Source: Tunturibacter psychrotolerans (GTDB taxonomy: Bacteria; Acidobacteriota; Terriglobia; Terriglobales; Acidobacteriaceae). From it: a stretch of 64,000 bases of DNA. Positions 1 to 9,018 of this stretch are shown piece by piece. How positions within the stretch are numbered: the stretch's first letter is position 1; each line of letters opens with the position of its first letter. The translations under genes were made by a program, and so were the position numbers. Under the pieces are notes generated by a model. It was not told the origin of the DNA. It ran no database searches and saw only the letters and a program-made list of their open reading frames with translations. The stretch lies in NCBI RefSeq assembly GCF_040359615.1, contig NZ_CP132942.1:1860001-1924000 (forward strand), in the 5' to 3' direction.

Positions 1-1776
1 CCCAAACGGTCTCTGCGTCGAATAGATGTACTTCGTCAAAAACTCGGTCCCTCTCGTAGGAACCTGCACACTATCCTGCCCCAGGTATTGAAACCGCACA
101 TTACTCACAAATGGCGTCAGATGGAAGACCTGCTCAATCGGCTGCCCAACCCGCAATGTCTCGCCATACCACTGGTAGTCTTCGCCCACTCTCAACTCAG
201 CCTTCGAGCCGAATCGATACCCAAGATCGAAACCGAAACCGTTCCGCTTCTCGGTGTACTGCGAGAGCTCCTGGCTCCCTGAATAGAACGAGTCAATCGT
301 ATGCGAGTAATACGCGCGCGGCGCGACAAAATACCGCCTGCCCACAATCAAGGGCTGATACAACTCCCCGCTAACCCCCGCTACCTGACCCACTGAGGCA
401 TCCAGCCGCACCTCGGACCCAGGTCCCGTCAGCCCAAAGAACGTCGCCCGTCCACCCAGCCCAAGCTGAATATCATTCGAGTCATTCGACGCAAGCGTGG
501 GCCCGACATTCAAAAACGGCGGCCCATAATTTGTCAGCCGCGGTCGCACCAGCAACCCCGTTTGATTGTTCTCATCGATCAGGTTGTAACTGATGCTCGA
601 GTAAGTCCCTGTCCCTTGCAGGTCCGCAATCGTGGTGTCAATCTTCTGTGAGTCGATTGGCTTCCCCACGTACTTCGAAAACTCATTCGCAACCTCGGCT
701 CGCTGCGCCCCCTCCAGCCCATACACGCTCACAAACTGCGGCACAGGAATCTTTGTCCTTCGCCGAGCATCCCGCTGCTCGACATACGCCTGCCACTCTG
801 CATCGTTCAGAGCATATTTCTCCAACTCAGCCGCATGCTCCTCCGCCACCCTCACGCCCTGCGGAATAATCTGTGCACTTTTCTCAAACTCGCTCGAAGT
901 GAACTTGCTCAAATCCGCCTTCAGCAGAATATTCGCGTCCTTCATGCTCTTCAGCTCATTCGCCGAAACCATGATGGATAGATTTCTTCCCGCCACCCCC
1001 ACCAGCGAATTGAAGCTCTCCTTATCCACCGGCCCCGTATCCAGGTACACCGCAATCACAATCTTCGCGCCCATACCGCGTGCCACATCCACCGGCAGAT
1101 TGTTCACCGCAGCGCCATCCGAATAAACCTGATCCCCATGCACCACCGGAGCAAACATGCCTGGAATCGACATGGTCGACCGCATCGCCTGCGCCAGTGA
1201 TCCATCTTTGAACACATGCTCGGTTCCCGTCGAAATATCGGTAGCCACGCAGCGGAAGGGAATCGGCAGGTCATCAAAGTTCTTCAAATCGTAGTAAGGG
1301 AGCATCTCCCGATCCAACAGCATCCCCACGCCCGATCCAGAATTCAATCCGTTAGGAAAACTGAACCCATGCTTCAATCCAAAGTCGAGCCGGTTCGGAA
1401 ACGCCAGCTTGTCTTCCTTGCGACGATAGCTCAACGCCGGAAACGGCACCTGCCCACTCAACACCGCTGACCAGTCAATCCCACCAACAAACGTCTCAAT
1501 CTCCTGCGGACTGTTTCCCGACGCATACAGCCCACCGATCAGCCCACCCATACTGGTCCCGGCCACATCGTCCACCGGAATATGGTGCGCCTCCATCCAA
1601 TCAATCACACCGATATGCGCAAACCCCAGCGCCCCGCCACCCTCCAGCACCAGCCCGATCGTGGGCCGCGTCGGCGGCTCAATCGTAGGCTTCTGCGCCT
1701 CGGCCGCTCCAGTCGACAACATCGCCGCGATCGACATCGTTGCCAACATGCACCGGCCAAAAACAATCCTCAACAT
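1..1776 (-). CDS. Patatin-like phospholipase with outer-membrane beta-barrel (partial, 3' end outside window)
   Basis: The frame is open from the ATG at 1776 to the window edge (592 codons, no stop), so the C-terminus is missing. Residues 1-26 form a signal peptide ending near GAAEA. A patatin domain follows: oxyanion motif GGGAL at 46-50, nucleophile Ser75 in GTSMG, and catalytic Asp220 in SDGAA. After about residue 330 the sequence looks like a POTRA-like linker and then alternating beta strands, with the PTRGTEF turn typical of Omp85/BamA barrels. Known proteins of this design (Pseudomonas PlpD) are type Vd autotransporters with phospholipase A1 activity, so a surface lipase is the likely role. 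It lies downstream of the RNase J gene, separated by an intrinsic terminator, so it probably has its own promoter. Family call is firm; substrate is inference. Confidence 0.85.
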   Translation of the reverse strand, partial: MLRIVFGRCMLATMSIAAMLSTGAAEAQKPTIEPPTRPTIGLVLEGGGALGFAHIGVIDWMEAHHIPVDDVAGTSMGGLIGGLYASGNSPQEIETFVGGIDWSAVLSGQVPFPALSYRRKEDKLAFPNRLDFGLKHGFSFPNGLNSGSGVGMLLDREMLPYYDLKNFDDLPIPFRCVATDISTGTEHVFKDGSLAQAMRSTMSIPGMFAPVVHGDQVYSDGAAVNNLPVDVARGMGAKIVIAVYLDTGPVDKESFNSLVGVAGRNLSIMVSANELKSMKDANILLKADLSKFTSSEFEKSAQIIPQGVRVAEEHAAELEKYALNDAEWQAYVEQRDARRRTKIPVPQFVSVYGLEGAQRAEVANEFSKYVGKPIDSQKIDTTIADLQGTGTYSSISYNLIDENNQTGLLVRPRLTNYGPPFLNVGPTLASNDSNDIQLGLGGRATFFGLTGPGSEVRLDASVGQVAGVSGELYQPLIVGRRYFVAPRAYYSHTIDSFYSGSQELSQYTEKRNGFGFDLGYRFGSKAELRVGEDYQWYGETLRVGQPIEQVFHLTPFVSNVRFQYLGQDSVQVPTRGTEFLTKYIYSTQRPFG

Positions 1777-1931
1777 AAAGTCACCTTGTGCGCCAAACCG
1801 CACCGCCGCACCGAGACACTCGCCCGGACCGCTCCCAATTACCGGTTCCGCGCTGATCCTACTATCACCACACCCTCATCTCGACCTCTAACTGACAGGG
1901 GTAATCACCACCCTAACCAGCATCAACGCAC

Positions 1932-1960
1932 AAAAAAGCGCCCCATCAGGAGCGCTTTTT
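1932..1960 (-). terminator. Intrinsic terminator after RNase J gene
   Basis: Inverted repeat AAAAAGCGC / GCGCTTTTT around a loop of about 10 bases, 19 bp past the RNase J stop codon on the minus strand. The A/T arms give a U-tract on either strand, so it can end the RNase J transcript before the patatin gene. Confidence 0.75.
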
Positions 1961-1978
1961 CACTGCAACAACTACGTT

Positions 1979-3646
1979 TCAGATCTCGAGAATAACCGGC
2001 ATAATCAGAGGTCGCCGGCTCGTGCTCTTCTGGATGTACCGCTTCAAATCATTGCGAATCTTCTCTTTGATCACGCCGTAATCGGCCTTCTCCTCCGACG
2101 AAGATCCCTCCAGCGTCCGCTGCACCACCTGCCGAGCCTCAGCGATCAGGCCCTCCTCAGGAATCGCCATGCCCCGCATCACAATCTCAGGAGGATTCTC
2201 GAGCAGACCCGTCCGCTTGTTGATCGCGATGATCGGCAGCACAATCCCGTCCTCGCTCAAATGCTTCCGATCGCGAATGACAATGTCTTCCACGACGTCA
2301 GTCGAAGTCCCGCCTGAATCGATGCACACCCGACCAACCGTAACCTTCCCGGTCTTCGTTGCCGAGCCCTTATCCAACTCCAGAACATCGCCGTCTTCGA
2401 GCAGAATTGTCTTCTCGACCACGCCCATCGACCCCGCAAGTTCTGCGTGACGCTTCAAGTGGCGATAATCTCCATGCACGGGAACAAAGAACTTCGGACG
2501 AACGAGATTGATCATCAATCTCAGCTCCTCCTGGCTCCCATGTCCACTCACGTGGATCAACCCGGACTGCCCATCATCATGAATCACCTTCGCATCGCGC
2601 CGCTCAAGGTGATCGATCATTCGATAAATAGACTTCTCATTCCCCGGAATCACCCGCGAGCTCAGCAACACCGTATCGTCAGCATCGATGTGCGCAAATT
2701 TGTGATTATTCACCGCAGCCCGGCTCAGAGCGCTCATCGGTTCGCCCTGCGTTCCGCTAATCATGATCAGCAATTTATTTGCAGGAAAATCACGAATCTG
2801 TCCCGGGTTAATCACCAGACCCTGCGGCACATCGAGATACCCAAGGTCCTGCGCAATCTCGGTCGAGTTATCGAGCGACCGCCCAATAATCGCAACCTTG
2901 CGCCCATGCTCATGCGCCAGCTCCATCGCCAGCCGAATTCGATGGATCGAAGAAGAGAAGCAGCTAAAGAAGAGCTTCTTCTTCGTCTGCGAAAAAATTT
3001 CGTCCAGCTTCGGTCGTACTGCACGCTCGCTCGGCGTATATCCGTTGCGATCGACGTTGGTCGAATCCTGCAGCAACAGCAGCACGCCCTGCTTGCCTAG
3101 CTCGGCAAACGCATGCAGGTCGAACGGCTTGTTATCCGGTGGCGAAAGATCGATCTTGAAGTCGCCCGTATGCAGCACCACGCCCACCGGCGTATGAATC
3201 GCCAGCGCCACGCAATCCACGAGCGAGTGCGTCACCCGAATCGGCATGATCGAAAACGGCCCCAGCGTCAGCCGCTTGCCGGGAATCATCTCGTTCAAAT
3301 CGGCGTCATCGAGCAGCCTGTGCTCTTCGAGCTTGCCCTCGACATACGCCAGAGTGAACTCGGTCCCATACACCGGAACGTTCAGCTCAGACAGAATCCA
3401 CGGCAGCCCGCCAATGTGGTCTTCATGTCCATGCGTCAAAAGGATCGCGCGAACTTTCTCGCGGTTTTCAGTCAAATAGCTGATATCCGGGACAACAATG
3501 TCCACACCCAGCAACTCTTCTTCAGGAAACATCAGACCAGCATCGATGACAATAATGTCATCCTGCCAGCGGATCGCCATGCAGTTCATACCGAACTCGC
3601 CAAGGCCACCCAGCGGAACTATCTTCAATTTATCTTGTGCCATCAA
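1979..3646 (-). CDS. rnj: Ribonuclease J
   Basis: 555 residues, the usual RNase J length (about 550-560). It is a metallo-beta-lactamase/beta-CASP nuclease acting in mRNA decay and rRNA processing by 5'-3' exonuclease and endonuclease cleavage. The zinc motif HGHEDH lies at 72-77. The opening PLGGLGEFGMNC matches the family N-terminus, VHGDYRHL is the C-terminal metal/phosphate motif of the beta-CASP part, and a C-terminal domain ends in SRRPLIMPVILEI. The start could be either of two adjacent ATGs (MMAQDK); the family favours MAQDK at 3643. It stands alone, with a terminator right after the stop. The window also carries an RNase E/G at 55.2 kb, so this organism has both decay systems. Confidence 0.95.
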   Translation of the reverse strand: MMAQDKLKIVPLGGLGEFGMNCMAIRWQDDIIVIDAGLMFPEEELLGVDIVVPDISYLTENREKVRAILLTHGHEDHIGGLPWILSELNVPVYGTEFTLAYVEGKLEEHRLLDDADLNEMIPGKRLTLGPFSIMPIRVTHSLVDCVALAIHTPVGVVLHTGDFKIDLSPPDNKPFDLHAFAELGKQGVLLLLQDSTNVDRNGYTPSERAVRPKLDEIFSQTKKKLFFSCFSSSIHRIRLAMELAHEHGRKVAIIGRSLDNSTEIAQDLGYLDVPQGLVINPGQIRDFPANKLLIMISGTQGEPMSALSRAAVNNHKFAHIDADDTVLLSSRVIPGNEKSIYRMIDHLERRDAKVIHDDGQSGLIHVSGHGSQEELRLMINLVRPKFFVPVHGDYRHLKRHAELAGSMGVVEKTILLEDGDVLELDKGSATKTGKVTVGRVCIDSGGTSTDVVEDIVIRDRKHLSEDGIVLPIIAINKRTGLLENPPEIVMRGMAIPEEGLIAEARQVVQRTLEGSSSEEKADYGVIKEKIRNDLKRYIQKSTSRRPLIMPVILEI

Positions 3647-3766
3647 TACTTAAGCTTATCACTGCACGCGAATTCTCTTAGATATCGGGCAAACGTGGCG
3701 CTCAGCTACCTCAATTTACAGGCTACCTGACCGTGAAGTGAACGAGCACCGTTAAACTCGAGCCTT

Positions 3767-4168
3767 TCATTCCGCAGGTAACGGCATTGGAGTAATCATC
3801 GTTGCTGACTTCCAAGCAGCTTTATCGAACGCGGGATCCTGTACCGGGTTCTCCAGCCGCATGGCCGAGATTTGACCATCTGTTGCGATCGTAAATCGAA
3901 GTAGCGTCTCCTCTTGCTTCAAGGACGTCTGATTCGCGGACTCAGCCGCCGGCCTCAGCCAGTGTTTCTTCAAGTCGGCAATCAAGATCCTCATATAGGG
4001 ACCAAGATCTACTCCGTTGGTGTCGCTGAGCAGATCCACGCCCAACTTCAAATCAGAGGATTGCGGAGGCATCGCAGGTGTCGTGGTCTGCGCGTGTGCA
4101 GGGGTAATCAAACATGGAGCCAGCAGTACGAAGGCGAGAAAGCACAGAAGCTTTTTCATACAGGTCAT
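3767..4168 (-). CDS. Small secreted protein with TonB C-terminal-like domain
   Basis: 133 residues from the chosen ATG at 4168 (MTCMKKLL), which has a purine-rich AGGGGC upstream; the frame runs up to 4222 without a better start. A signal peptide (MKKLLCFLAFVLLAPC, cleaved near PAHA/QTT) leads into a mature part with RILIADLKKHWLRPA, LRFTIATDGQISAMRLENP and DKAAWKSATMITPMP. That pattern (a strand, 'I..DG.I...R...', then an A-rich helix and a P-containing strand) resembles TonB/TolA C-terminal domains, but without an N-terminal TonB anchor. It may be a free periplasmic TonB-C-like protein. It is monocistronic between RNase J and rpiA. Fold assignment is tentative; function unknown. Confidence 0.7.
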   Translation of the reverse strand: MTCMKKLLCFLAFVLLAPCLITPAHAQTTTPAMPPQSSDLKLGVDLLSDTNGVDLGPYMRILIADLKKHWLRPAAESANQTSLKQEETLLRFTIATDGQISAMRLENPVQDPAFDKAAWKSATMITPMPLPAE

Positions 4169-4262
4169 GATATTGACGCCCCTATCCCACGGCAAGAGGG
4201 AAGCCACTCTAAGAGAGACCATTTACTTGTGCAGGAGATCGAAGCAGGAGACGTGCGACAGC

Positions 4263-4976
4263 CTACCGCGCCGCCTCCAAAACCTGAATCCCCTCCGGCC
4301 CACCAATCACCACCTTGCTCGCCATCCCCAGAAACAGCCCATGCTCGACCACACCCACCGTCGCCTTCAGTTTTTCTGCCGCCAGTTTCGCGTCAAACCC
4401 AACCTGCGGCAGTTTGCAGTGGGCAATGTAATGCTGCCCATCGGTTACAAACGGCTTTCCATCATCATTCACACGCAATTCACAATCAAAACCCAGATCC
4501 TTCAGCCGCCTCATCGTCGTCTCAAACCCAAACGGCACAATTTCCACCGGCAGCGTAAATACGGCCCCCAGCGTCTTCACCAGCTTCCTGGGGTCAACGG
4601 CAATAATCAGCTTCTTACTCGCAATCGCGACAATCTTTTCCCGCAGTAACGCTCCGCCATGGCCCTTGATCAGGTACAGCGTCCCCTCCTGCACCTCATC
4701 CGCCCCGTCGATCGTCAGATCGAGCTGCGGCAGGTGCGCAAAGTCACTCATTGGAATCTTCAAACCCAACGCCTGCTTCTGCGACGCCTCAGAGGTAGCA
4801 ATCGCCGTAATCCGCAATCCCTCCGCAACCCTTCGCCCTACCTCTTCAATCACCAGCGCCGAAGTAGAGCCAGTCCCCAACCCCACCTTCATCCCATCTT
4901 CAATCTGCGACGCAGCCCAAACCGCAGCCCTGCGTTTAGCTGCATCCGTCGAATTTGCCTGCTCATGAGTACTCAT
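4263..4976 (-). CDS. rpiA: Ribose-5-phosphate isomerase A
   Basis: 237 residues from ATG 4976, chosen because AAGGA sits just upstream and the length then fits RpiA (about 220-235). The frame also has an ATG at 5015 with no good ribosome binding site. The enzyme interconverts ribulose-5-phosphate and ribose-5-phosphate in the non-oxidative pentose phosphate pathway. Family motifs visible: VGLGTGSTS (phosphate loop), TIDGADEV (catalytic Asp pair), KGHGGALLREKIVA (catalytic Glu/Lys region), and VDPRKLVKTLG. The C-terminal GVVEHGLFLGMA is also typical. It is a single gene between convergently spaced neighbours. Confidence 0.95.
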   Translation of the reverse strand: MSTHEQANSTDAAKRRAAVWAASQIEDGMKVGLGTGSTSALVIEEVGRRVAEGLRITAIATSEASQKQALGLKIPMSDFAHLPQLDLTIDGADEVQEGTLYLIKGHGGALLREKIVAIASKKLIIAVDPRKLVKTLGAVFTLPVEIVPFGFETTMRRLKDLGFDCELRVNDDGKPFVTDGQHYIAHCKLPQVGFDAKLAAEKLKATVGVVEHGLFLGMASKVVIGGPEGIQVLEAAR

Positions 4977-5094
4977 GCCTTCCTTGATATCACGTGCAGA
5001 AAAAATCTGCATCACGCCGCCAGCGAATCAGCAAGAAGCCAGCGAAACAGGCACCCCGGCTGTTCTCAACAATCGGTTCGTAAGCCATTGAGTC

Positions 5095-6633
5095 TTACAG
5101 AGTTTCCTTCCATAGCGCGAGTTCAGCAGCTTGCGGCCCTTGTTCCACGCGGCTTTCCGTACTCGCCTTGTAGCCGAATATCATCGTCGACCGGTTTTGT
5201 TCGTCATACTGCGGCCATGCAGGAAGCCCCGGTGCCGCAGGAGTCTCACCACGGATGAACGCAGCCCAGGCCGCGTGCATCTGCTTGCCCAAAGCAGCTT
5301 CAGATCCAGCATCTGCAACCTGCTTGTGCGGATGATTCCAGACCATGCCAACATCCAACGAATGATAGGCGTCGCCCGCGAACTTACCGCTCGTCTCCGC
5401 GAACTCCAACTCGTAGACATACGCGCTACCGCCGCCCTTCAGATGTGCCTCTGCGACACGGATAGAAGGGATCCAATACTCTTCCGCCGTAACCGCGCGA
5501 ATACGACGCTGCTCAACGCTGAGCTGCGGATAGATCTCTTTGTATTTTTGATAGACAGCATCGAACTTCGCGACACTCGTGTTGCCCAGCTGAATCGCCG
5601 TTGCATCTTTCGCCGGATGTGGCCCGATGAAGATAGCGCTTTCTTCCCGGTTGGTGCCGATCAGCAGTCTCTTTCCACGGGTCGAACCGCCGGCAATCGT
5701 CTCCACGGGAAGGCGCGGAATAAAACTCCCATCAATCTCGGCACGCAGCGGGAAGTGCTGCGGCCACGTATCGATGAATTCTTGCTGAGCCTGGATCAAG
5801 CTTGCTCCCGCTGCCGTCTTTACACTCGCGATGGCGTCGCCCGATTGCTTCTGCCAGATATCTGCAAAGCCCTTTGTGATCCCTGCGCTCGCCGCACGAG
5901 CCCACACGCGTTCAGCCCCGCCACTCTCGGAGATCATCTGATGAAACAGCGGCTGGGCCGAGGGAATGCCCATCAAAATATCCGTCAACTTTGCACCCGC
6001 TGACTCTCCTCCAACGGTGACGCGAGCCGGATCGCCACCGAAAGCGCCGATGTTCTCCTGTATCCACGACAACGCAGTCATCACGTCATGCAGCCCATTA
6101 TTCGCGGTTCCTGCATACTGCTCGCCGAGGAGATGTTCAAAATCCAGAAAGCCAAACACCCCCAAACGGTACTCGACGGAGATACTGATAATCCCTTCGC
6201 GTGCAAAATCCGTGCCGTAATACATGGGCTCGAAGGCGTAGCCGTCGGTAAAACCTCCGCCGTGAATCCAGACAAAGACGGGGAAAGGCCCGCTACCTTC
6301 GGGCACCCAGATGTTCAAGTAGAGGCAATCTTCGCTGTGCGGTACTTCCAGCAGTTTGTGCTGCATCGGCGCGGCGGAGAACTTGGTTGCATCACGTTCG
6401 CCCTTCCACGGGGTTATTTTTTCTGTCGGGAGAAAGCGTAACGGCCCAACCGGTGGTTCAGCATAGGGAACGCCCCGAAAGACGACTACCCCGTTTACGC
6501 TTTCCCCACGCAGTGCTCCGCTCGGTGCGCGAACGACTACGGGGGTGACGACAGGAGCCGCAAACAGACTGCTGGTTCGGGGAGCAAATGCGGCCAACGA
6601 ACCATTTACCAGGAACCTTCGACGAGTGATCAT
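5095..6633 (-). CDS. Tat-exported type B carboxylesterase
   Basis: 512 residues from the ATG at 6633 (MITRRRFL), preferred over 6660 because it places the twin-arginine motif RRRFLVNG at the N-terminus. The body is an alpha/beta hydrolase of the carboxylesterase type B family (PF00135): RGVPYAEPPVG near the start, DCLYLNIWVP, oxyanion hole HGGGF, nucleophile Ser in GGESAGA (about residue 211), acidic member in TNREESA, and His in DAYHSLDVG. The usual motif GESAGG is here GESAGA. The Tat leader implies folding before export to the periplasm. Substrate (short-chain or aromatic esters) cannot be read from the sequence. It is divergent from the protoglobin gene, sharing the 6634-6733 promoter gap. 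Confidence 0.9.
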   Translation of the reverse strand: MITRRRFLVNGSLAAFAPRTSSLFAAPVVTPVVVRAPSGALRGESVNGVVVFRGVPYAEPPVGPLRFLPTEKITPWKGERDATKFSAAPMQHKLLEVPHSEDCLYLNIWVPEGSGPFPVFVWIHGGGFTDGYAFEPMYYGTDFAREGIISISVEYRLGVFGFLDFEHLLGEQYAGTANNGLHDVMTALSWIQENIGAFGGDPARVTVGGESAGAKLTDILMGIPSAQPLFHQMISESGGAERVWARAASAGITKGFADIWQKQSGDAIASVKTAAGASLIQAQQEFIDTWPQHFPLRAEIDGSFIPRLPVETIAGGSTRGKRLLIGTNREESAIFIGPHPAKDATAIQLGNTSVAKFDAVYQKYKEIYPQLSVEQRRIRAVTAEEYWIPSIRVAEAHLKGGGSAYVYELEFAETSGKFAGDAYHSLDVGMVWNHPHKQVADAGSEAALGKQMHAAWAAFIRGETPAAPGLPAWPQYDEQNRSTMIFGYKASTESRVEQGPQAAELALWKETL

Positions 6634-6733
6634 AGGTATCGGCTTTATTTTAGCTTTCATCTCCTCAACCTAAAGTCTCTTAAGCCATGTCACTCTAAAT
6701 AGACCGAAGCTCCAGAGAAGGAAAGAGAACCTC

Positions 6734-7345
6734 ATGCAGAAAGTCGCCGAACGAATTCATGGCTACACCTACGGAACATCCGAAGTCGCGACCTCACCTG
6801 TCACGCTGCAGCAGTTAGAAGCTCTAAAAGTTACCGTAGGCTTCACTGAAGAGGATCAGCGTCATCTCCAGCAAGCCGGCACCGTTCTCGCAGGCCAGAC
6901 CAAACAAATAGTCGAACACTGGCGCAGCGGAATCATCGCAGGAATTCCAAATCTCGCCCGCCACTCGCGCTCTCCACAGAACGAACCCTTGCCCGACTAT
7001 CTCGCCAAGAGCAATCTTCGTTTCCAGCAATGGATCCTCGACACCTGCCTCCGCCCCTACGACCAGGACTGGCTCAACTATCAGCAGGAGATCGCCCTCC
7101 GCCACACCGCGCTGAAGAAAAACAAAACCGACAACGTCAGTTCAACTCCCTACGTCCCACTCCGCGACATTGTCGGCTTCATCTCTGTCATAAACGAAAC
7201 CATCAAACCTTATCTCGCCGCGAAGAATCATTCTGCCGACGAAGTGGATCGAATGCATCGGGCATGGTGTAAATCGATCCAACTCCAGCTGGCACTCTGG
7301 GCCGAACCCTACACCAACGACCATCAGGCCCCAAACGAATGGTGA
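6734..7345 (+). CDS. Protoglobin-domain haem protein
   Basis: 203 residues, a single protoglobin domain (PF11563) with no attached signalling module. Family signs: LKVTVGFTEEDQRHLQQAG for helices A/B, KQIVEHWRSGI, NLRFQQWILDTCLRPYDQDWLNYQQEIALRHT with proximal haem His at about 124, then YVPLRDIVGFI and a C-terminal helix with MHRAWCKSIQLQLALW. Protoglobins bind O2, CO and NO; roles proposed include NO detoxification and gas sensing. A ribosome binding site AAGGAAAG lies about 9 bases upstream of the ATG. The next gene on the same strand is a flavin disulfide oxidoreductase, but a 154-bp gap with a hairpin repeat separates them, so co-transcription is uncertain. Confidence 0.85.
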   Translation: MQKVAERIHGYTYGTSEVATSPVTLQQLEALKVTVGFTEEDQRHLQQAGTVLAGQTKQIVEHWRSGIIAGIPNLARHSRSPQNEPLPDYLAKSNLRFQQWILDTCLRPYDQDWLNYQQEIALRHTALKKNKTDNVSSTPYVPLRDIVGFISVINETIKPYLAAKNHSADEVDRMHRAWCKSIQLQLALWAEPYTNDHQAPNEW

Positions 7346-7390
7346 AGAAGTCAATTTTGGTGAAGATGACGTCCTGCCAACACCTGATCG

Positions 7391-7464
7391 CGACCAACGG
7401 AAGCGCCAACCGAAGGGGTATACAAGTCACGAAGTGACCGCCGCCCGCGCAGGGCGAACCCGAA
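7391..7464 (+). repeat. Three-hairpin dispersed repeat, copy A (third hairpin missing)
   Basis: Contains GACCAACGG, then GGGGTATAC, then stem 1 GTCAC-GAA-GTGAC (7426-7438) and stem 2 GCCC-GCGCA-GGGC (7443-7455). The third hairpin found in other copies is replaced by GAACCCG. It sits just upstream of the oxidoreductase gene. Confidence 0.85.
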
Positions 7465-7499
7465 CCAACACACAATCCTAAAGAGCACGGAGAACGCCA

Positions 7500-8885
7500 A
7501 TGTCTACCCCGGAACAATACGACGCACTCATCATAGGCAGCGGAGAAGCTGGAAAATATCTCTCCTGGCATCTCGGCTCCCAGGGCAAGAAGGTCGCCAA
7601 CGTCGAAGACAAGCGTCTCGGCGGAGCCTGCCCCAACATCGCCTGCCTGCCCAGCAAAAACGTCATCCACTCCGCCAAGGTCGCTTCCTTCTTCCAGCGC
7701 GGCTCGGAGTTCGGCATCGTCCACGGCGACTGGCACGTCGACATGGAGGCCGTCAGCGCCCGCCGCCAGCGCATGATCGATGGCCTGCGCGACATGCACC
7801 TCGCCAACTACACAAAAAACAACGCCGAGGTCGTCATGGGCTTCGGTCGCTTCATCGCCGACAAGACCATCGAAGTCGCCCTCAACGCTGGCGGCACCCG
7901 CACCCTCCGCTCCGACTACATCTTCCTCGACACCGGCTCCCGTGCCACCATCGACCCTATCCCCGGCCTCGTCGAATCCGTGCCCCTCACCCACATCGAA
8001 CTCCTCGAACTCACCGTCCTCCCCGAGCACCTGCTCGTCCTGGGCGGAGGCTTCATCGGTCTCGAACTCGCCCAGGCCATGCGCCGCTTCGGAGCCAACG
8101 TCACCATCATCGAGCGCAACCCAACCCTCGTCCACCGCGAGGATCCTGACGTCACCGAAGGCCTCCACCAACTCTTCAAAGACGAAGGCATTGACATAGT
8201 CACCAGCGCCAACATCACCCGCGTCGAAGGTACCTCAGGCAAATCCGTAACCGTGTACCTGAGCGACGGCGCCAAACTCCAGGGCTCCCACATCCTCGTC
8301 GCCACCGGCCGCACACCCAACACGCAAAACATGGGCCTCGACGTCGTAGGCATCAAAACCATCCCCACCGGTCACTTCCAGGTCAACGACCGTCTCCAGA
8401 CGACCGCCCCCGGCGTCTGGGCCATGGGCGACTGCGCCGGTTCGCCCCACTTCACCCACATCTCCTTCGACGACTTCCGCATCGTCCGCGACAACCTCGC
8501 CGGAGGCAACCGCACCACGAAGAACCGCCAGGTCCCCTCCGTCACATTCACCGATCCCGAACTAGCCCATGTAGGCCTCAGCGAGAACGAAGCAAAGAAG
8601 CAGGGAATAGCCTATCGCCTCGGCAAGATCCCCATGGCCGCCGCCCTCCGCACCCGCACCCTCGACGAGACCCGCGGCTTCATGAAGGTCCTCATTGGCT
8701 CCGACGACCACATCCTCGGCTTCACTGCCTTCGGATCCGGTACCAGCGAACTCCTCCCCGTCATCCAGCTAGCAATGTCAGCGAACCTGCCTTACTCCGC
8801 GGTCCACAACATCATCCTTACCCATCCCACCTTGTCCGAAGGTTTCATCAACCTCTTCAACACAGTCCCAAAGAAACAAGCCTAG
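7500..8885 (+). CDS. FAD-dependent pyridine nucleotide-disulfide oxidoreductase (mercuric reductase-like)
   Basis: 461 residues, class I flavoprotein disulfide reductase. FAD loop GSGEAG at 13-18, redox-active pair C44-PNIA-C49 in GGACPNIACLPSK, NAD(P)-binding GGGFIGLELAQAM with the acidic IIERN, second FAD motif VWAMGDCAG, and the interface motif HPTLSEG near the C-terminus that supplies the His-Glu acid/base pair. The N-terminal HMA domain and the C-terminal vicinal Cys pair of true MerA are absent, so mercury reduction is not supported. It may be a dihydrolipoamide dehydrogenase-like or unknown thiol/quinone reductase. RBS GGAGAACGCCA precedes the ATG. Copies of the hairpin repeat flank the gene on both sides. 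Confidence 0.9.
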   Translation: MSTPEQYDALIIGSGEAGKYLSWHLGSQGKKVANVEDKRLGGACPNIACLPSKNVIHSAKVASFFQRGSEFGIVHGDWHVDMEAVSARRQRMIDGLRDMHLANYTKNNAEVVMGFGRFIADKTIEVALNAGGTRTLRSDYIFLDTGSRATIDPIPGLVESVPLTHIELLELTVLPEHLLVLGGGFIGLELAQAMRRFGANVTIIERNPTLVHREDPDVTEGLHQLFKDEGIDIVTSANITRVEGTSGKSVTVYLSDGAKLQGSHILVATGRTPNTQNMGLDVVGIKTIPTGHFQVNDRLQTTAPGVWAMGDCAGSPHFTHISFDDFRIVRDNLAGGNRTTKNRQVPSVTFTDPELAHVGLSENEAKKQGIAYRLGKIPMAAALRTRTLDETRGFMKVLIGSDDHILGFTAFGSGTSELLPVIQLAMSANLPYSAVHNIILTHPTLSEGFINLFNTVPKKQA

Positions 8886-8889
8886 AAAA

Positions 8890-8917
8890 GGGCCCATCCC
8901 GACCAACGGGAGGGCCC
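8890..8917 (+). terminator. Hairpin after oxidoreductase gene
   Basis: GGGCCC and TCCCG pair with CGGGA and GGGCCC around loop ACCAA, 5 bp past the stop codon. There is no U-tract, so termination or 3'-end protection is inferred. Its loop and inner stem are the GACCAACGG part of repeat copy B. Confidence 0.5.
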
Positions 8918-8995
8918 AAAACAATCGTTACCACTAAAAAGGTACACACGCCACGAAGTGGCCGCTCCACGCGCAGTGGGCCCGTCCGGCAGGAC
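8901..8995 (+). repeat. Three-hairpin dispersed repeat, copy B
   Basis: Stem 1 is GCCAC-GAA-GTGGC (8950-8962), a compensated T-A to C-G change relative to the other copies. Stem 2 is CCAC-GCGCA-GTGG (8967-8979) and stem 3 is GTCC-GGCA-GGAC (8984-8995). It lies between convergent genes. Confidence 0.9.
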
Positions 8996-9018
8996 GTCGT
9001 CCAAAAATAAACCCAAAA

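Noticed and set aside
7203..8171. 322-codon open frame on the minus strand
   Set aside because: Antisense to the oxidoreductase, Glu/Asp/Gly/Val-rich with no family sign.
7500..8885. Calling the oxidoreductase a mercuric reductase
   Set aside because: It lacks the HMA domain and the C-terminal Cys pair and no mer genes are near.
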